This document shows positions 19,516 through 31,190 of a stretch of 64,000 nucleotides of DNA, one piece after another (the stretch's first letter is position 1; each line of letters begins with the position of its first letter). Below the pieces are notes generated by a model. It was not told the origin of the DNA and did no database searches. It saw only the letters and a list, made by a program, of their open reading frames with translations. The DNA is from Arthrinium phaeospermum (lineage: Eukaryota > Ascomycota > Sordariomycetes > Amphisphaeriales > Apiosporaceae). Location of the stretch: positions 930,001 through 994,000 of the forward strand of contig QYRS01000002.1 of assembly GCA_006503535.1 (NCBI GenBank), written 5' to 3'. A program made the translations under genes and the position numbers.

Positions 19516-22500
19516 ATGGACTCGAAAAAGGATTCAGGCGCGGGACCATCAACCGCCACCGACACCCTCTTCCTGGACCGAGAGGGCTTACCAAATACGG
19601 GAACGTCAGCGGTTGAGTCCAGCCCGTGGCCCATTCGGAGGCGTTCAAGCTCCAGTTTGAGCACGGCGACTCGATCGAGGGCTTCCGAGTCTTGCATGTA
19701 CGCTCGTGACCTCTACTTACAACTGACCTCGATTATACGTTGAGTGCTGACTGCTTCTAGTACTCGACAGACCTCGGGTGAGGACTGCGCAAGGCAGCGG
19801 TTCATCGTCTGGGCCGCTGTCAAACGCAACAAGTCCGTTCGGATGGCGCATAGTGATAGGCTGAGATGCCCCTTGCTTAGATGCGGAGAGCAGTTCGAGC
19901 ACCACGAGGAAATGCTGGAGCACCTCACTGACTGCAGGCACTTTGCGACTGGAGAATATGTATGCTACGATTGCATGAAGGTGGAACGCTATAGCGAAGA
20001 AGGGAAATGCAAGGGCTGCCTTGCTGGTCACCCAACGAAGCGACGACGTATGATCCAGAAGGCCAAGAACTTCTTTTCTACCCTAGGGCACAGGTCCCGA
20101 AAGGATGAGATGATCGATGTTATAGCCGATGATGTTCTGCCATCTCCTCCGAGCTATGACTCACTAGACATTCCTCAAGAGCCAGCAGCACCCACGGCTC
20201 AGCCAATACCCGAGATAGAGATGGGAGGAACCGAGATTCTAGAAATGGATTCCAGTTCTCAACCACTCCAGCTCGATTCAGTCAACTATGAAGTACAACC
20301 GACAGTTTCCAACGAGACCTTTCCCGCCAACAATATGGATACAATGATTGGGCCTGCTGTCGGTTATACTGGCCTCAGCTCATCATCAGCGTGCGGTCGA
20401 CCTTCTTTGGCGCTGGACACACAGAATGTTGGACGGCAGCAAGCGAAACGGTCTGGTGCCTATCTAACTCCAAGCTCTTCACTTCGTTCCACAAATAGTT
20501 CAATCTCCCCGATGAGTGCTGGCTCGTTGGCCTGGACACTGGACTCGAGCATCAATACGAACTTGACATCACCAATCACCCCCTTCAGTCCCGACGAAAT
20601 CGAATCGAGCGCACTATCAAGAGAAAACAGCTGCAAATTCCCAAAGGACCACCCGACGATTACTTGCTGGGATGGGGCATTGGGAGATGGTGTCAGCGAT
20701 AAAACAGTTATGCTCCAAAATCCTCTAGAGGCCGAGGTTGACCACGGCGACTATTCTCTAAGCAACATCTCCGAGCTTCCTGGCGACGACCCTTTGAGCC
20801 TATCCGTGCCGCGGGCTTGGAACAATGAGCCACTGTTCGATTTTGACCAGGAACAGAATTTCTCGTGGTCGTCGAGTGTCGATACTGAAATCAATGTACT
20901 GTTCGCAAGTGACGACCAGTCAGGAGAAGAACCTCCGCCTCAGGTGGCCCAAGAAGAACACAAACAGTACGAGCGGCGAAACACAAACATTGGTTCACAC
21001 AGCCTGGGAGACATTGCGAGAGCATGTCACGTCATCCGTTGCAAAGGTTGGCCACGGGCTTGGAGGCAACGTGCTTGCACAAGAGCTTAGGGCCTTGACT
21101 GCGAAGCAAATTGCGCTCAAAGGCCTGGACTCACTCAAGAGGATTCTTGGTGGCTTAGACCCCGCGCAGCCAATCGACTATATATGTTTCGTCCATCTGG
21201 CCTACGCGCTATCTCTGGTCGTTCATGGGGATGATATCTCGGATCGATGTAAACAGCTATTCCACCAAGCCATGGCTTACCAAGGATATCTCCGCGCGGA
21301 TCAACGTGGTGCTTTCTGCCAACTTGTACGAGCGATATGGCTCCCACGTGAGGCCACTTCATATACGCAGCAAGCCACTACGTCGGTTCTTTCCCCAGAT
21401 CCCAAAGGCAAAGCGCCCGAGTCGCGATACAGTGCCGATTCTCTGGTTGGCGTTGCACAGAACTTCTTAGATGGTATGTCGCCCGCTCTATATTCTACCA
21501 AACATCGATTTCACTATGAAACGAAGTCTCACTAATGCGAAACCAGATCTTGAAATCATGATGATCTCAAATGCTCTCGACAACACTGGGGGTATCGGTA
21601 GTATCGAGATATTGACATCCGAGCTCTGGTCCATGCATAACAGACCTCACAGCCCGAAGCCAACAGACGCGTTTGTCATTACGGTTGAATACATCACCGG
21701 GTTCCTGGGGCAGAACTTTGGGTCGCAAAATGGGGCATTAACTTCCAAGCTCAGAAGCTTGTATACCAAGGTTGCAACTGGATATATAACGACAATCCGG
21801 CGCCTTGAGCTTGAAATCCTCCAGGCAGGAAAGGTGAGTTGCTTCATATCGTTTGTTGAAACCGGGCTGGAGACACTGACATATAGACAGAACACTCTGC
21901 CAACTTCGCAAGCATCGGATGCGTACACCCGGGAAGTTCGGACTTTGTGTGATCCCATCTATACACAACAAGGCCTGAACCCAAGGTCGAGGTATCACAT
22001 GCTGGGAGTGGATTTGGTAGAGGCACTGATCCGCGGGGTTTCGGATGAGCCTCCACGAGAAGACGTAGGCACTTTTACTGTACCGGACGTTTTTGATGAG
22101 TTCCTCCACAATCTAGACGAGGACTTTGTCGGCGGCGAGCCCGATTTCATGATGCCAACACAGGTATCGTCAGGAGTGGAGGGGCCTGCATTTGCACTGG
22201 CACCCAAAGTCTCGACCGAACCTGCGGCCTTTCATTCGACTGTCAACCCTACGATCTTTGGACAGGAGAGGTCGTCAATGGCGGCCAATAAGATGCCGCC
22301 GGGCCAAGAATCGGGGACCATTGCCTCCGTCACGACTAGTATGCAACCTGCAGTAGAATTCACTTGCGGAGGATTCTCAGGAGGGGAAGAAGAAGGGTTA
22401 AGCTCCCCAGCCGCCCAACAACAGAAGGTTGAAGCCAACTCGTGCTGCGAGATCTGCGGCTACCGGCCCAAAGGCGACCCCCAGTGGTTCAAGGGGAGCA

Positions 22501-22694
22501 TGGCCAAACACAAGAAGCTCCAGCACTCGACGGACCCGCCGCGGATCTATAAGTGCTCGTACCCTGGCTGCACGAGCGCCTACAAGAATCGCCCGGACAA
22601 CCTCCGGCAGCACCAGATCGAAAAGGGCCACTTCGTCGAGGGCGTGGACTCGACGGGACGCCCGGCCAAGCGGAAAAAGACCTCGTCGAGCTAG
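19516..22694 (+). CDS. Large C2H2-type zinc-finger protein, fungal regulator-like
   Basis: Exon 1 (19516-19697) joins 19761 across a 63-nt intron. An N-terminal zinc-ligand region (CPLLRCGEQF, HHEEMLEH, then CYDC and CKGC) is followed by a disordered Ser/Pro/Asp-rich segment to about 20918. The conserved-looking region HTAWETLREHVTSS...IDYICFVHLAYALSLVVHG then continues in a different frame. A weak 49-nt intron (20919-20967, donor GTCAGG) would restore the frame; a frameshift is the alternative. Good introns follow at 21474-21546 and 21834-21890. The C-terminus has paired C2H2 fingers (CCEICGYRPKG...HKKLQH; CSYPGCTSAYKNRPDNLRQHQ) and a basic KRKK end. With that intron the product is about 978 residues. 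The architecture matches uncharacterised Sordariomycete C2H2 proteins. A DNA-binding nuclear role is inferred; no target is known. Confidence 0.7.
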
Positions 22695-23679
22695 TGCATG
22701 ATAGAAGGCGGGGGGACTGTATGGGCATGTTTATTTCATGATGGGTTTATGACCAGGAAGGACAGTTGCTTTTTATAATATCTGGGTTAGGTATAGGGAG
22801 TTGATGGAGTTTGGATGAAGCTATAGATACGGCCGGAAACGGTTAGAGATACCATTTGAATACACAACCTATGAAACAATATTTTTACTCGATGTTTGGA
22901 GGTTGAAGGTTGAGATCGCCGAGGTGACTGCGAACTCGCTGAAGTGTATCCGTAATAGCCCGGAGATATATCTGCTGGACTCGAAACGGGCAGGTTTGAC
23001 CTATCATGACATGTCTGCATGCGTTGCGAAAATAAACGATTTATTACATTTCAAACTCAGTATGAATCAAAATATACCTAGCCAATGCATTTCGTATTGC
23101 CAATGATTGTGACTTCCTGTACTACTGTGACTGTCGGCTGCTCGTCACAAGTTTAGGTTGTGTGCGAGTGTCAGTCAGTCAGAGTGGCTCAAGTGAGTTG
23201 GGTCCACTTTAAGCATTTCACGCCAACCAATGGCGTGCCACTTGGATTGCGTGATTGCAGCTTTACCTATTGCGGCCCAAGAGCGGATGCTTCTTTTACT
23301 TGGGGTGTGTTCCACGTCCGACAACCTCATCTACCACTTCCTTCCCTCTACTTTTCTTATACTAACACGTTGCTGGAGTATTCTGGTCTTGTTGGTTGTG
23401 GGCGAGGCTTGTTTTCACTTTGATTGCATGTTGCTTGCGCGCGTGCATGGAAAGGCCTCTCTCGCATTGACTAGCCTGAATACTCTATCTCATTCATCAA
23501 TCATCCTATGTGGACGCATTACACCAATGCCCGATGTTTCCAAACAATCTGGTCATGATATCGAGGCGTGGTCCTGTTCAAAAAGCATACCCGCTATCAA
23601 AAATCAACCGCTAGGCCAAAAGTCCCAAACGCCATATACCATGGTGGTCTATCCTTCCTACTCCCAGTCACTCCCGTCG
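22695..23679. other. Convergent 3' spacer
   Basis: This holds the 3' ends of the C2H2 gene (+) and cysteine dioxygenase (-). A plus-strand ORF running from 23230 into the dioxygenase is antisense noise. Nothing else is seen. Confidence 0.4.
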
Positions 23680-24462
23680 TTACTCCTTCAACAGGCGGCC
23701 ATACTTGGAGAAGTAGCCACACTTGGGGACATGGCTCTTCTTACCCGACCGCAGATCAAAGATGTTGCAGCCGGATTTGGCAACATTAGGGGGCGTGTAC
23801 ACTGCGTACATGTCAGTCGAGTGGTCCGACCCGGATGACCAAGTTTGACGGGGTTCACTCACGGTGCAGCGAGACGGCGAAGTCGCTTCCCTCGTTGGAG
23901 ATTCTGTGTACACCCAGCTCGTCGGCCATATACGCTACTGCATTCTCCTTGTGGTGGCTGGTGGACTTGACCTGCATCGGGTTGTTCTTATCGCCGTCCG
24001 GGAAGTCGTACCGCGTCTCGGTCAGGGTGCCGCGCAGGATCTTCATGACGCAGTGTGCGTTGCCATGGTCGTGGATAGGAGACGCCTTTCCCGGGCTCCA
24101 AACGAGGATGAGCTGTATAGTTACCGCTCTGTCAGTACTGGTTTGACGACCTGTTGGGCCATCAAGTGATGGTTCATGGGTTCGTTTCTTACCAAGTTAC
24201 TTTTGCCGTTTCCCTCATCAACGAGGTTGCGGGTGTATGCCCGACTCGGATCGGCCATGGCATACGGGCACCATTCTCTGTCGTCGGATGTGTACTGCTC
24301 CATGGCATGCATAAGGTCTCCAACATCCACATCATCCGATGTGATGCCCGAAGAAGGGCCCAGGATGTCCTTGAGAGTCTCTACCAGCGTGTCAAAACGG
24401 TCCATCTTGGCTTCGCATGATGCCTCCTGCTTTCGGAGGGGGCTCAGAATAGTGCAAGTCAT
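23680..24462 (-). CDS. Cysteine dioxygenase
   Basis: This cupin enzyme uses Fe(II) and O2 to oxidise L-cysteine to cysteine sulfinate, the first step of cytosolic cysteine catabolism. Three exons (24462-24193, 24112-23863, 23801-23680) with clean GT-AG introns give 213 residues, the normal length. The iron ligands and the Cys of the Cys-Tyr cofactor lie in [12 protein letters not shown] (exon 2). The third His is in ELGVHRISN, and SLHLYTPP follows across intron 2. The N-terminal part ([32 protein letters not shown]) is also family-typical. The ATG at 24462 is the first in frame. It lies head-to-head with an SSU1-type sulfite pump, 1.33 kb apart. Cysteine sulfinate is transaminated and releases sulfite, so the neighbour would export the toxic end product. 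Shared regulation is therefore plausible. Confidence 0.95.
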
Positions 24463-25793
24463 GGCTGTATGTCTGTATGATTTGGGGTTGCTATGCTGTT
24501 GTGTATATTGTGTGGTCTTGGATTGAGGTTGTGTTGTCCGTTGCGACAGCGTGTTCAATCAGCTTTATCTGATTTTCTCAGCAGGAAAGGGAGAGAGAGA
24601 GACGGTGAGTAGGCAATATTCCCCAGGTGTCAGGGTGGGCCACGCCGACAAACTCCGCTTTCCACGCAAACGATCGTCGCTATGGCTGTGGCTTAGGGTG
24701 CGACCCGAGCTCGGATGGCTAACGAGGGTGGTTGCTATCTATCATACGACGTGATACAATACCGGCTGCAGGTCTTGGGTACGAAAGCAGCAAGGTGCAT
24801 GAGGATCCCTGCGGGGATAGGTCGATGTCGGGTCCGCCTCCTTTCGGTTCTCCGGGCCATCAAAGTCAAATTACGTTGATTTCGTCTCTTTCCCGGTGGC
24901 TGTGGTATTGGGTCGAACCTTTGGCTTTTGGACAAAGTAAAAAGAACCGGGCAGGCAAAGCAGCTTTGGGCAGGTGCTCTGCTGGACAAAGAGAGGCGAA
25001 GAAACTTGAGTGCAGGTGCCGTTGTTCACGTGCGGGCTATCGATCCTTGTGAGCAGAATCCCTTCTTGGCTGGTCCTTGCTCTTGTTGGGTATTTGCGTC
25101 AATTGCAATATGCTATCGGCTAGCACCGGACGCTTGCTTGGGTAAGTACGTCGCTAGGTGGGGTCCCCCATGAGCAACATAGATTGGTACAAGTACGCAT
25201 TTGGGGCGGGACGGTTCAAAGCGCGTAAGGCACGAGATGGGCCTCTGCAAAGATTTGGTATAGAGAAGAAGAAAAACCAATGATTCGAGCTTCCAAAAAT
25301 TGCGATATACCAGAATGGCACGAATCCAACACCCCTATTCAATTATCGCTTTTTGCGACCCCTTTTCCACGTGATCCAAAAGGGAACCAGCCACCAGCCC
25401 CTTCCCTGCCGCCTGCCCAGGCCCTGGAAAGTTGGTCAGTTCTGAAAGACCCACTTGGGCCGCCGGTCACCGGAATCCTTCTTAGTCAAGACCATAGCGG
25501 ACCTGAGCTAGATACGCTGAGTAACAAGACACAATTCGTGTGCGGCGGCATCATACGTGCTGCTTGCCCTCGTTTCTGTATGCCAGTATCCCGTGGCCCA
25601 TTTTAATCATGCCGGAATCAACGGAAATGGTAAGATGAAGAAAATATGATGGCGCCAGTCAGCCAGCTACCAAGCACTCTCCGTCCGTCCATTGATCCAA
25701 ATCCTTCTTGGCCAGGCCAAGCAACCCAATATACTGCAGCCCGTGTCATTTATCAAATCCGTCTTCGCATGAACGATGCCAGCCGCCACAACT
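24463..25793. promoter_or_regulatory. Divergent promoter region of the CDO-SSU1 pair
   Basis: There is no gene. It presumably carries the 5' leaders and promoters of both genes. A GA repeat (24591-24602) lies about 130 bp upstream of the dioxygenase ATG, and a CCAAT pentamer occurs near 25276. I did not find a clear palindromic bZIP (Cys3/MetR-like) site by eye. Confidence 0.4.
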
Positions 25794-27373
25794 ATGACAA
25801 TAATAAGTGAGCCTGGCCTCGGGTCGGGAACCGAGTCGGAGTCCAGTCCTCCGTCGTGTCCCGAGGGGGCGGCGCCGTGCACTTCCAAGAACAATGCCGG
25901 CTGGAGGAGGATCGTCCGAAATTTTACCCCTTCGTAAGCGTGACCTACGAGCGACCTAGGTGATAGCTATCGTGCTGACAATTTGGCTTGTAGTTGGTTC
26001 ACCGTGACCATGGGGACGGGCATCGTTTCTATTCTTCTGCATAACCTCCCGTACAACACGGACTGGGTCCGATGGATCTCTGTCGGCTTCTTCGCCCTCA
26101 ATGTGTTCCTCATGGTTGCCTTCACCACCATCTCGGCCGCGAGGTACGTTTTGTACCCGGAGATCTTTGGTGTCATGATTAGGCATCCGACACAGTCCGT
26201 ATTTTTGGGCACCTTTCCTATGGGCCTTGCCAGTGAGTCCCTCTTTGCCGCCCGGGGGGTGAGAATGTGCATGGCCGGTCTGTTATTACGCATACTGACT
26301 GCTTGAGAAAAGCAATCATCAACATGATTGTGTTCGTGTGTGTGCCGGCCTGGGGGGATTGGGCAGCGTATCTGGCATGGGGCCTGTGGTGGTTTGATCT
26401 CGCCATATCGCTTCTTTGCTGTGTTTCCTTGCCATTTCTGGTGTAAGCTAAACCAGACCCTTTTACCCGCTTCATCGTCACCCCACCCCCCCTATCTTCT
26501 ACACGACGGACCTCTGACATCGTCGGCAGCATCCATCTTGGCAAGACAAACCTGGCTTCCCTGACTGCAGCACTCCTGCTGCCTATCGTGCCCTGCGTCG
26601 TCGCTGCGGCGAGCGGCGGCGTCGTGGCCAACGTGCTGCCTAATCCGTCCCATGTGCAGACCACGCTCATTGCCTCGTTTATGTCGTGGGGGATCGGCGG
26701 CTTCTTCTCCGTCATGATCCTCGCCATGTACCAAGTTCGTTTGAGCAACCACGCCCTGCCGCCGCGCGAGGCCATCGTGTCGGTGCTGCTGCCCGTCGGC
26801 CCGTTCGGCCAAGGTGGCTTCGGCATCGCGAAACTGACCCAAGTAACGCGCAAGCTACTGCTGTACGGAGGAGGAACAACCATGGCAACGACACCGGACT
26901 ACGACACCACGTACGTCGAGCCGCTCGGTCTCCTGATCGAGGGCCTGGGAGCCTGCATTGCGCTGGTCATGTGGGGGATCGGCTTGATCTGGCTCGCGTA
27001 CGCCGTCATCAGCATCGCAACAACGAGGAATTTCCCCTTCAATATGGGGTGGTGGGGGTTTACGTTCCCTCTCGGCGTGTGGGTGGCGTGTACTACGGAG
27101 TTGGGCAACCTTCTGCACAGCACCTTTTTCAATGTGACGGCGATGGTGAGTTCTTGCTTGGGTGTTCTTCCCTACTCCAGCAGATTACATGGCTCAGAGA
27201 TCGCGTAAGCTAATAATTTTTATTTGCTGGCTTAGATCGGTTCGGGCTGCGTCTTCCTCCTTTGGCTTGTCGTCGCGGCTTGCACGACGAAGCAGGCCAT
27301 TTCAGGGGAAATGTTTTTTGCGCCTTGTTTGAAGAACTTGTCGGGCGCCGAGAGACTGGGCAAGAAGTCGTGA
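25794..27373 (+). CDS. SSU1: Ssu1-type plasma-membrane sulfite efflux pump (TDT family)
   Basis: Five exons (25794-25933, 25994-26232, 26313-26442, 26530-27145, 27236-27373) join in frame to 420 residues, near the size of yeast Ssu1. The protein begins MTIISEPGLGSG and enters the membrane domain at NFTPSWFTVTMGTG. Family signatures follow: VSILLHNLPYN, LYPEIFGVMIRHP, FLGTFPMGLATI, FVCVPAWGDW, AAASGGVVA, MSWGIGGFFS and LLPVGPFGQGG. About ten hydrophobic segments are visible. The TDT family also includes malate permeases (Mae1), but the PSWFTVTMGTG and HLP(Y)N wording is that of fungal Ssu1. It exports sulfite formed during cysteine breakdown or sulfate assimilation. Its head-to-head position with cysteine dioxygenase supports this substrate. 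The start is the first ATG giving an open frame into the conserved domain. Confidence 0.93.
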
Positions 27374-28018
27374 TGACGTTGCTACGACTTCCCAATATGG
27401 CTGGTTCCCATAGACACCCCAGAATGAGCTTGGATGGGGCGGGCCGGAGCTGCTGTCCATCACCACTTGAACACGCATCGCCTCGTTATCAAGAGCCTCG
27501 AAACAATACGCATTGATATATTCTCTGGTGCCCCTGTCAAGCTATCTTCAAGCTTGTGTTGATTACGCCTCTTGTTTATGTGATCCCAATCCCGTCCGGG
27601 CTTTGGACTCTACTGATTGGTCAAATATACGATTTTGACTCACTACTGCTATACTTGTCCATAGGAGGAAGCTGGCGCTGCCAGTGAGTCACTTTAGTGG
27701 AGACTTGTAAGCTGACGATCGAGCGCCGGCAATGGTCTCCAACCCCTGCCAAGAGATACAAGCTATCTTGGAGCTCCTACCCGACTGAAGTGTGTGGTGT
27801 AACCGGTGATGGAAGAGAATTCCCGTTACACGAAAACTCAGTTTATTAAAGCACTATCACGCACCCCGAGCTATTTTACAGTGCTGTACATTCGTCGAAC
27901 CCCTTCAGTCTTCTGACACACTCAGCTTCGGCCGACCATATCTTCACAAGAAAACCCCAGAAACACATCATCCAAATCGCATACCACGTTTTGTGACAAC
28001 AACAACGCATTGCCCAGT
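27374..28018. other. Spacer, SSU1 3' end to GNAT gene
   Basis: No gene is visible. It contains the SSU1 3' region and the promoter of the downstream acetyltransferase. Confidence 0.35.
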
Positions 28019-28729
28019 ATGCCTTTCACTCCCTCTCCCACCTTCCACCTCACCGCGCCCCGCCTCTACATCTCGCACTTCCACGCGCCCCAGCACAACC
28101 AGTTCCTCGTGGACCTCTACACCAGCGAGCTCTACACCAGGCACAACAAGACGAACGTCGACACGCCCGAAAAGGCGCAGGCGCAGATCGAGAACTGGAT
28201 GCCCGGCTGGCACGAGCGGAACGGGTACGGGCCGTACGTCGTGAGCCTGCGCTTCGCCCGGGACGTCGTCGGAGGTGATGAGGAGAGCGGCTCGGTGTTG
28301 AAGCCTGGTCAGGTCCCCGTGGGTATGGTGACGCTGATGCGCGGGTCCCACTACACCGTGCCCGACTGCGGGTTCGCGCTGTTGCCGGCGTACGCTGGGA
28401 AGGGGTACGCGACCGAGGCGGGGCGGCGCATTGTGCGGTACGCGATGGATCCCAAGAAGCCTACTACCAGCGAAGCGGCAACTTCTGCAGTCGATGACGA
28501 CGTCCCGCGCGAGGGCGAAGGGCTGGGTCTCGAGGGCGTGTTCGGGTTCGCGAGCAGCGACAACGCCGACTCGCGCAAGGTGTGCGAACGCATCGGCCTC
28601 GAGTTCCGCGGCGTCTATCCGCTCGAGGCCTTTGGGGGGCAGCCGAGCGCCGTCTTTGCTCTGCCGGGCATGGGGGCGGATTTGTCGGTGTACGGCATCA
28701 AGGCGCCTAGGGCGGATCTTGTCGAGTAA
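28019..28729 (+). CDS. RimJ/RimL-like GNAT N-acetyltransferase
   Basis: This is a single-exon gene of 236 residues. The N-terminus FTPSPTFHLTAPRLYI is the usual first strand of the Acetyltransf_3 (RimJ/RimL) group. VPVGMVTLMRG forms the central strand. The acetyl-CoA loop lies in GFALLPAYAGKGYATEAG. FASSDNADSRKVCERIGLEF is the helix that follows the C-terminal strands, with the family's N-xAS-x-K-pattern. The start is the first ATG in frame; the open frame upstream begins only with TTG. Such fungal enzymes are mostly uncharacterised; substrates may be small amines, antibiotics or protein N-termini. No regulatory signal is apparent. Family assignment is firm and function unknown. Confidence 0.88.
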   Translation: MPFTPSPTFHLTAPRLYISHFHAPQHNQFLVDLYTSELYTRHNKTNVDTPEKAQAQIENWMPGWHERNGYGPYVVSLRFARDVVGGDEESGSVLKPGQVPVGMVTLMRGSHYTVPDCGFALLPAYAGKGYATEAGRRIVRYAMDPKKPTTSEAATSAVDDDVPREGEGLGLEGVFGFASSDNADSRKVCERIGLEFRGVYPLEAFGGQPSAVFALPGMGADLSVYGIKAPRADLVE

Positions 28730-29709
28730 AAGAGAGAGAGATCCGGGCGGCGGCAAGAAACGCGATACACTGGAAAGTGACATGATCATGAGGTGCAAAT
28801 CGCTTCCTCGATAGACCAGGAAGTCGTTCGCCTTTATGGATTCGCATGGAACTGCGAGTAAGGGCCGCGCCCGGCCTTTGGCGCCTGAGGCGCCGTTGAG
28901 TAGGGTAGGACGCGGCCCTGAGGCTGGACAGCAGAAGGAAGGCAAATGGCCTGTTTTTCACGAACATCTCTCTGAACGGATATGCTTATGGATTCTATGG
29001 CTATTCCTACGAGAGACCTGGATTGGCGTCAACAAGGTGGTGGGTGAGTAGAGGAGAGAAAAGGAGGTGCGGTGGCCGCATATTCAACATGGCGGCTTGG
29101 GGTTGAGCGACGATCTGGTGTAACAAGGGGACTCAAGAAGATACAAGTTCTTGGATGAGGCGTTTGATTTATAGATGTTATACCTATACTCTACAATTTC
29201 CAGGGCTAGTAATAGCACAGACTGAGTCCTTGTAGCCAAATCAATACGTCTTCCACTTACAGTGACAATCACGCAGTTGGCGAAAGAACCGCCGTCGTTT
29301 GGGCATGCCACATGCTTTCCAAAACCTGGAGATTGAGTCCCATTACACGCTGCCAGAGCTTGTCTATTGAATCTAGTGATAGATACAGTTCTTAAGTTCG
29401 GAGAGAACCCCATTGGTCGAGATCCTGGAGTGCGGACTTCGTACCGAATGTATACGCCGTGAGCGCACTTCGCACCGAGACGAGGACTGACGCGACCAAG
29501 TGCCGCCAAAGCAAAGCTGCGACTCTTGATGCTGTTTGAAATGTATAAATATGAGTAGTAGTCCGTCTCATCTGTGACAAAAGCTGATCTCTATTCTTGC
29601 TCGCTATGATCCTCACGTACAACCAGCTCTTCCACGTACATCTCGACACACCCAAGAAGCTCAAATCACTCTTATACCCATCCCTAGACCACCCGAAGAC
29701 GCCGCGACC
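28730..29709. other. Spacer, GNAT gene to phosphonoacetate-hydrolase-like gene
   Basis: There is no gene with support. A short GA repeat follows the GNAT stop. The remainder presumably holds the promoter of the next gene. Confidence 0.35.
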
Positions 29710-31076
29710 ATGTCAGGTAACAATACTGCGGATCAACCCGCCGCCGTGGACACGAGTATAGCAGCTACCATCCTCCCCGGCAAAACTAGCTCCATCACCA
29801 CTAACCCGAAACCCCAGACCCCAACGCCCCCATCACCCTCCACGGCAGAACCTACAACCCGCCCCGCCAGCCCACCGTCGTCGTCTGCATCGACGGCTTC
29901 GACCCGTCCTACCTTGACCAAGGCCTCGCCGCCGGCCTCCTGCCCGTCATGCAAGCGTTCGCGGCGCGCGGCTTCCGCGCCCCGGCCGACGCCGACGCCG
30001 CCATGCCGACCTTCACCAACCCCAACAACGTGAGCATCATCACGGGCGCGCCGACGGCGGTCCACGGCATCGCCGGCAACTACTTCCTCGACCGCGCCAC
30101 GGGGGCCGAGGTCATGGTCGTCGACGACTCGCTGCTCCGCGGCTCCACCATCCTGGCCGAGATGGCCGGCCGCGCGGGCGTGCGGGTGGCGGCCGTCACC
30201 GCCAAGGACAAGCTGCGGCGCATCCTGGGGCACGGCTTGGCCGAGGCCGAGGGCAGCATCTGCTGGTCCTCCCAGTGCGCGAGCGAGGAGGTCCTGGCGT
30301 GGCTGGAAGAGGAGGGGGGAGATGCCGCCACCGCCGCCCCTCCTAGCCAGTACTCCGCCGAGCTGTCGCTTCTGGTCCTGGACGCGGGGGTCAAGCTCCT
30401 CGAGGAGCGGCGCGCCGATCTGCTCTACCTGACCCTGTCCGACTGGGTCCAGCACAAGCACGCACCCGGGTCTCCCGAGGCCAACGAGTTCATGACGGCC
30501 ATCGATGCCCGCCTCGGCAGAATGGTCGACCTGGGGGCCGTCGTGGCCGTCACGGGGGACCACGGGATGAACGACAAGTGCGACGACGGCGGCCGCCCGA
30601 CCATCCTCTTCGTCCAGGACGAGCTCGAGGGCGAGTTCGGCCCGGGATGCGCCCGCGTCATCTGCCCCATCACGGACCCGTTCGTCAAGCACCACGGCGC
30701 CCTGGGATCCTTCGTCCGCGTCCACGTGAGCGAAGGGCGCGGGGCGGATGTCGAGGACATGATCAGGTTCTGCCAAGGCTTTGCCGAGGTCGAAATGGTT
30801 TTGCCCAAAGAGGAAGCCGCCCGGGTATTTGAGATGCCCGAGGATCGCGAGGGCGATTTCGTCATCGTGTCCAAGAAGAACGCCGTCGTGGGCTCCAAGG
30901 CTACAGAGCACGACCTTTCTTCGCTCCAAGGCCATAGGCTCCGCTCTCACGGCGGGCTTTCGGAACAGAAAGTGCCTCTTTTGATGTCAAAGCCTATACA
31001 GTCGTCAGAAGATCTCGTTGGCAAACGGTGGCGAAATTTCGACATTTTCGATCTGATCCTCAATCATGGCCAGTGA
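29710..31076 (+). CDS. Phosphonoacetate hydrolase-like C-P bond hydrolase (alkaline phosphatase superfamily)
   Basis: PhnA-type enzymes cleave phosphonoacetate to acetate and phosphate using two metal ions. A 7-nt first exon (ATG TCA G) is spliced over a 101-nt intron (29717-29817, with an ACTAAC branch site) to give MSDPNAPITLHGRTYNPP and then an open frame, 421 residues in all. The metal and nucleophile residues of the family are visible: D28 in VCIDGFDP, the Thr nucleophile of PTFTNPNN (T69), D211 and H215 in SDWVQHK, D250/H251 in TGDHGM, and H380 in RSHGG. TAKDKLRRILGHGL is also a PhnA phrase. Bacterial enzymes are about 400 residues. The gene converges on a Zn2Cys6 regulator only 114 bp away. 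Specificity for phosphonoacetate over other phosphonates or phosphate esters is inferred from family resemblance. Confidence 0.87.
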
Positions 31077-31190
31077 GGACCGCGTCAAGAGCAATACATA
31101 CAAACTGCTCGGTACTCTCTTTTTAAACTTCCTATCACTTCGCATAGCCACAAGTTTGGACAGAATAGGGGGTCTGGACACCAGAGTATA

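Noticed and set aside
23230..23838. 202-codon plus-strand ORF
   Set aside because: It runs antisense into the last exon of cysteine dioxygenase and has no domain of its own.
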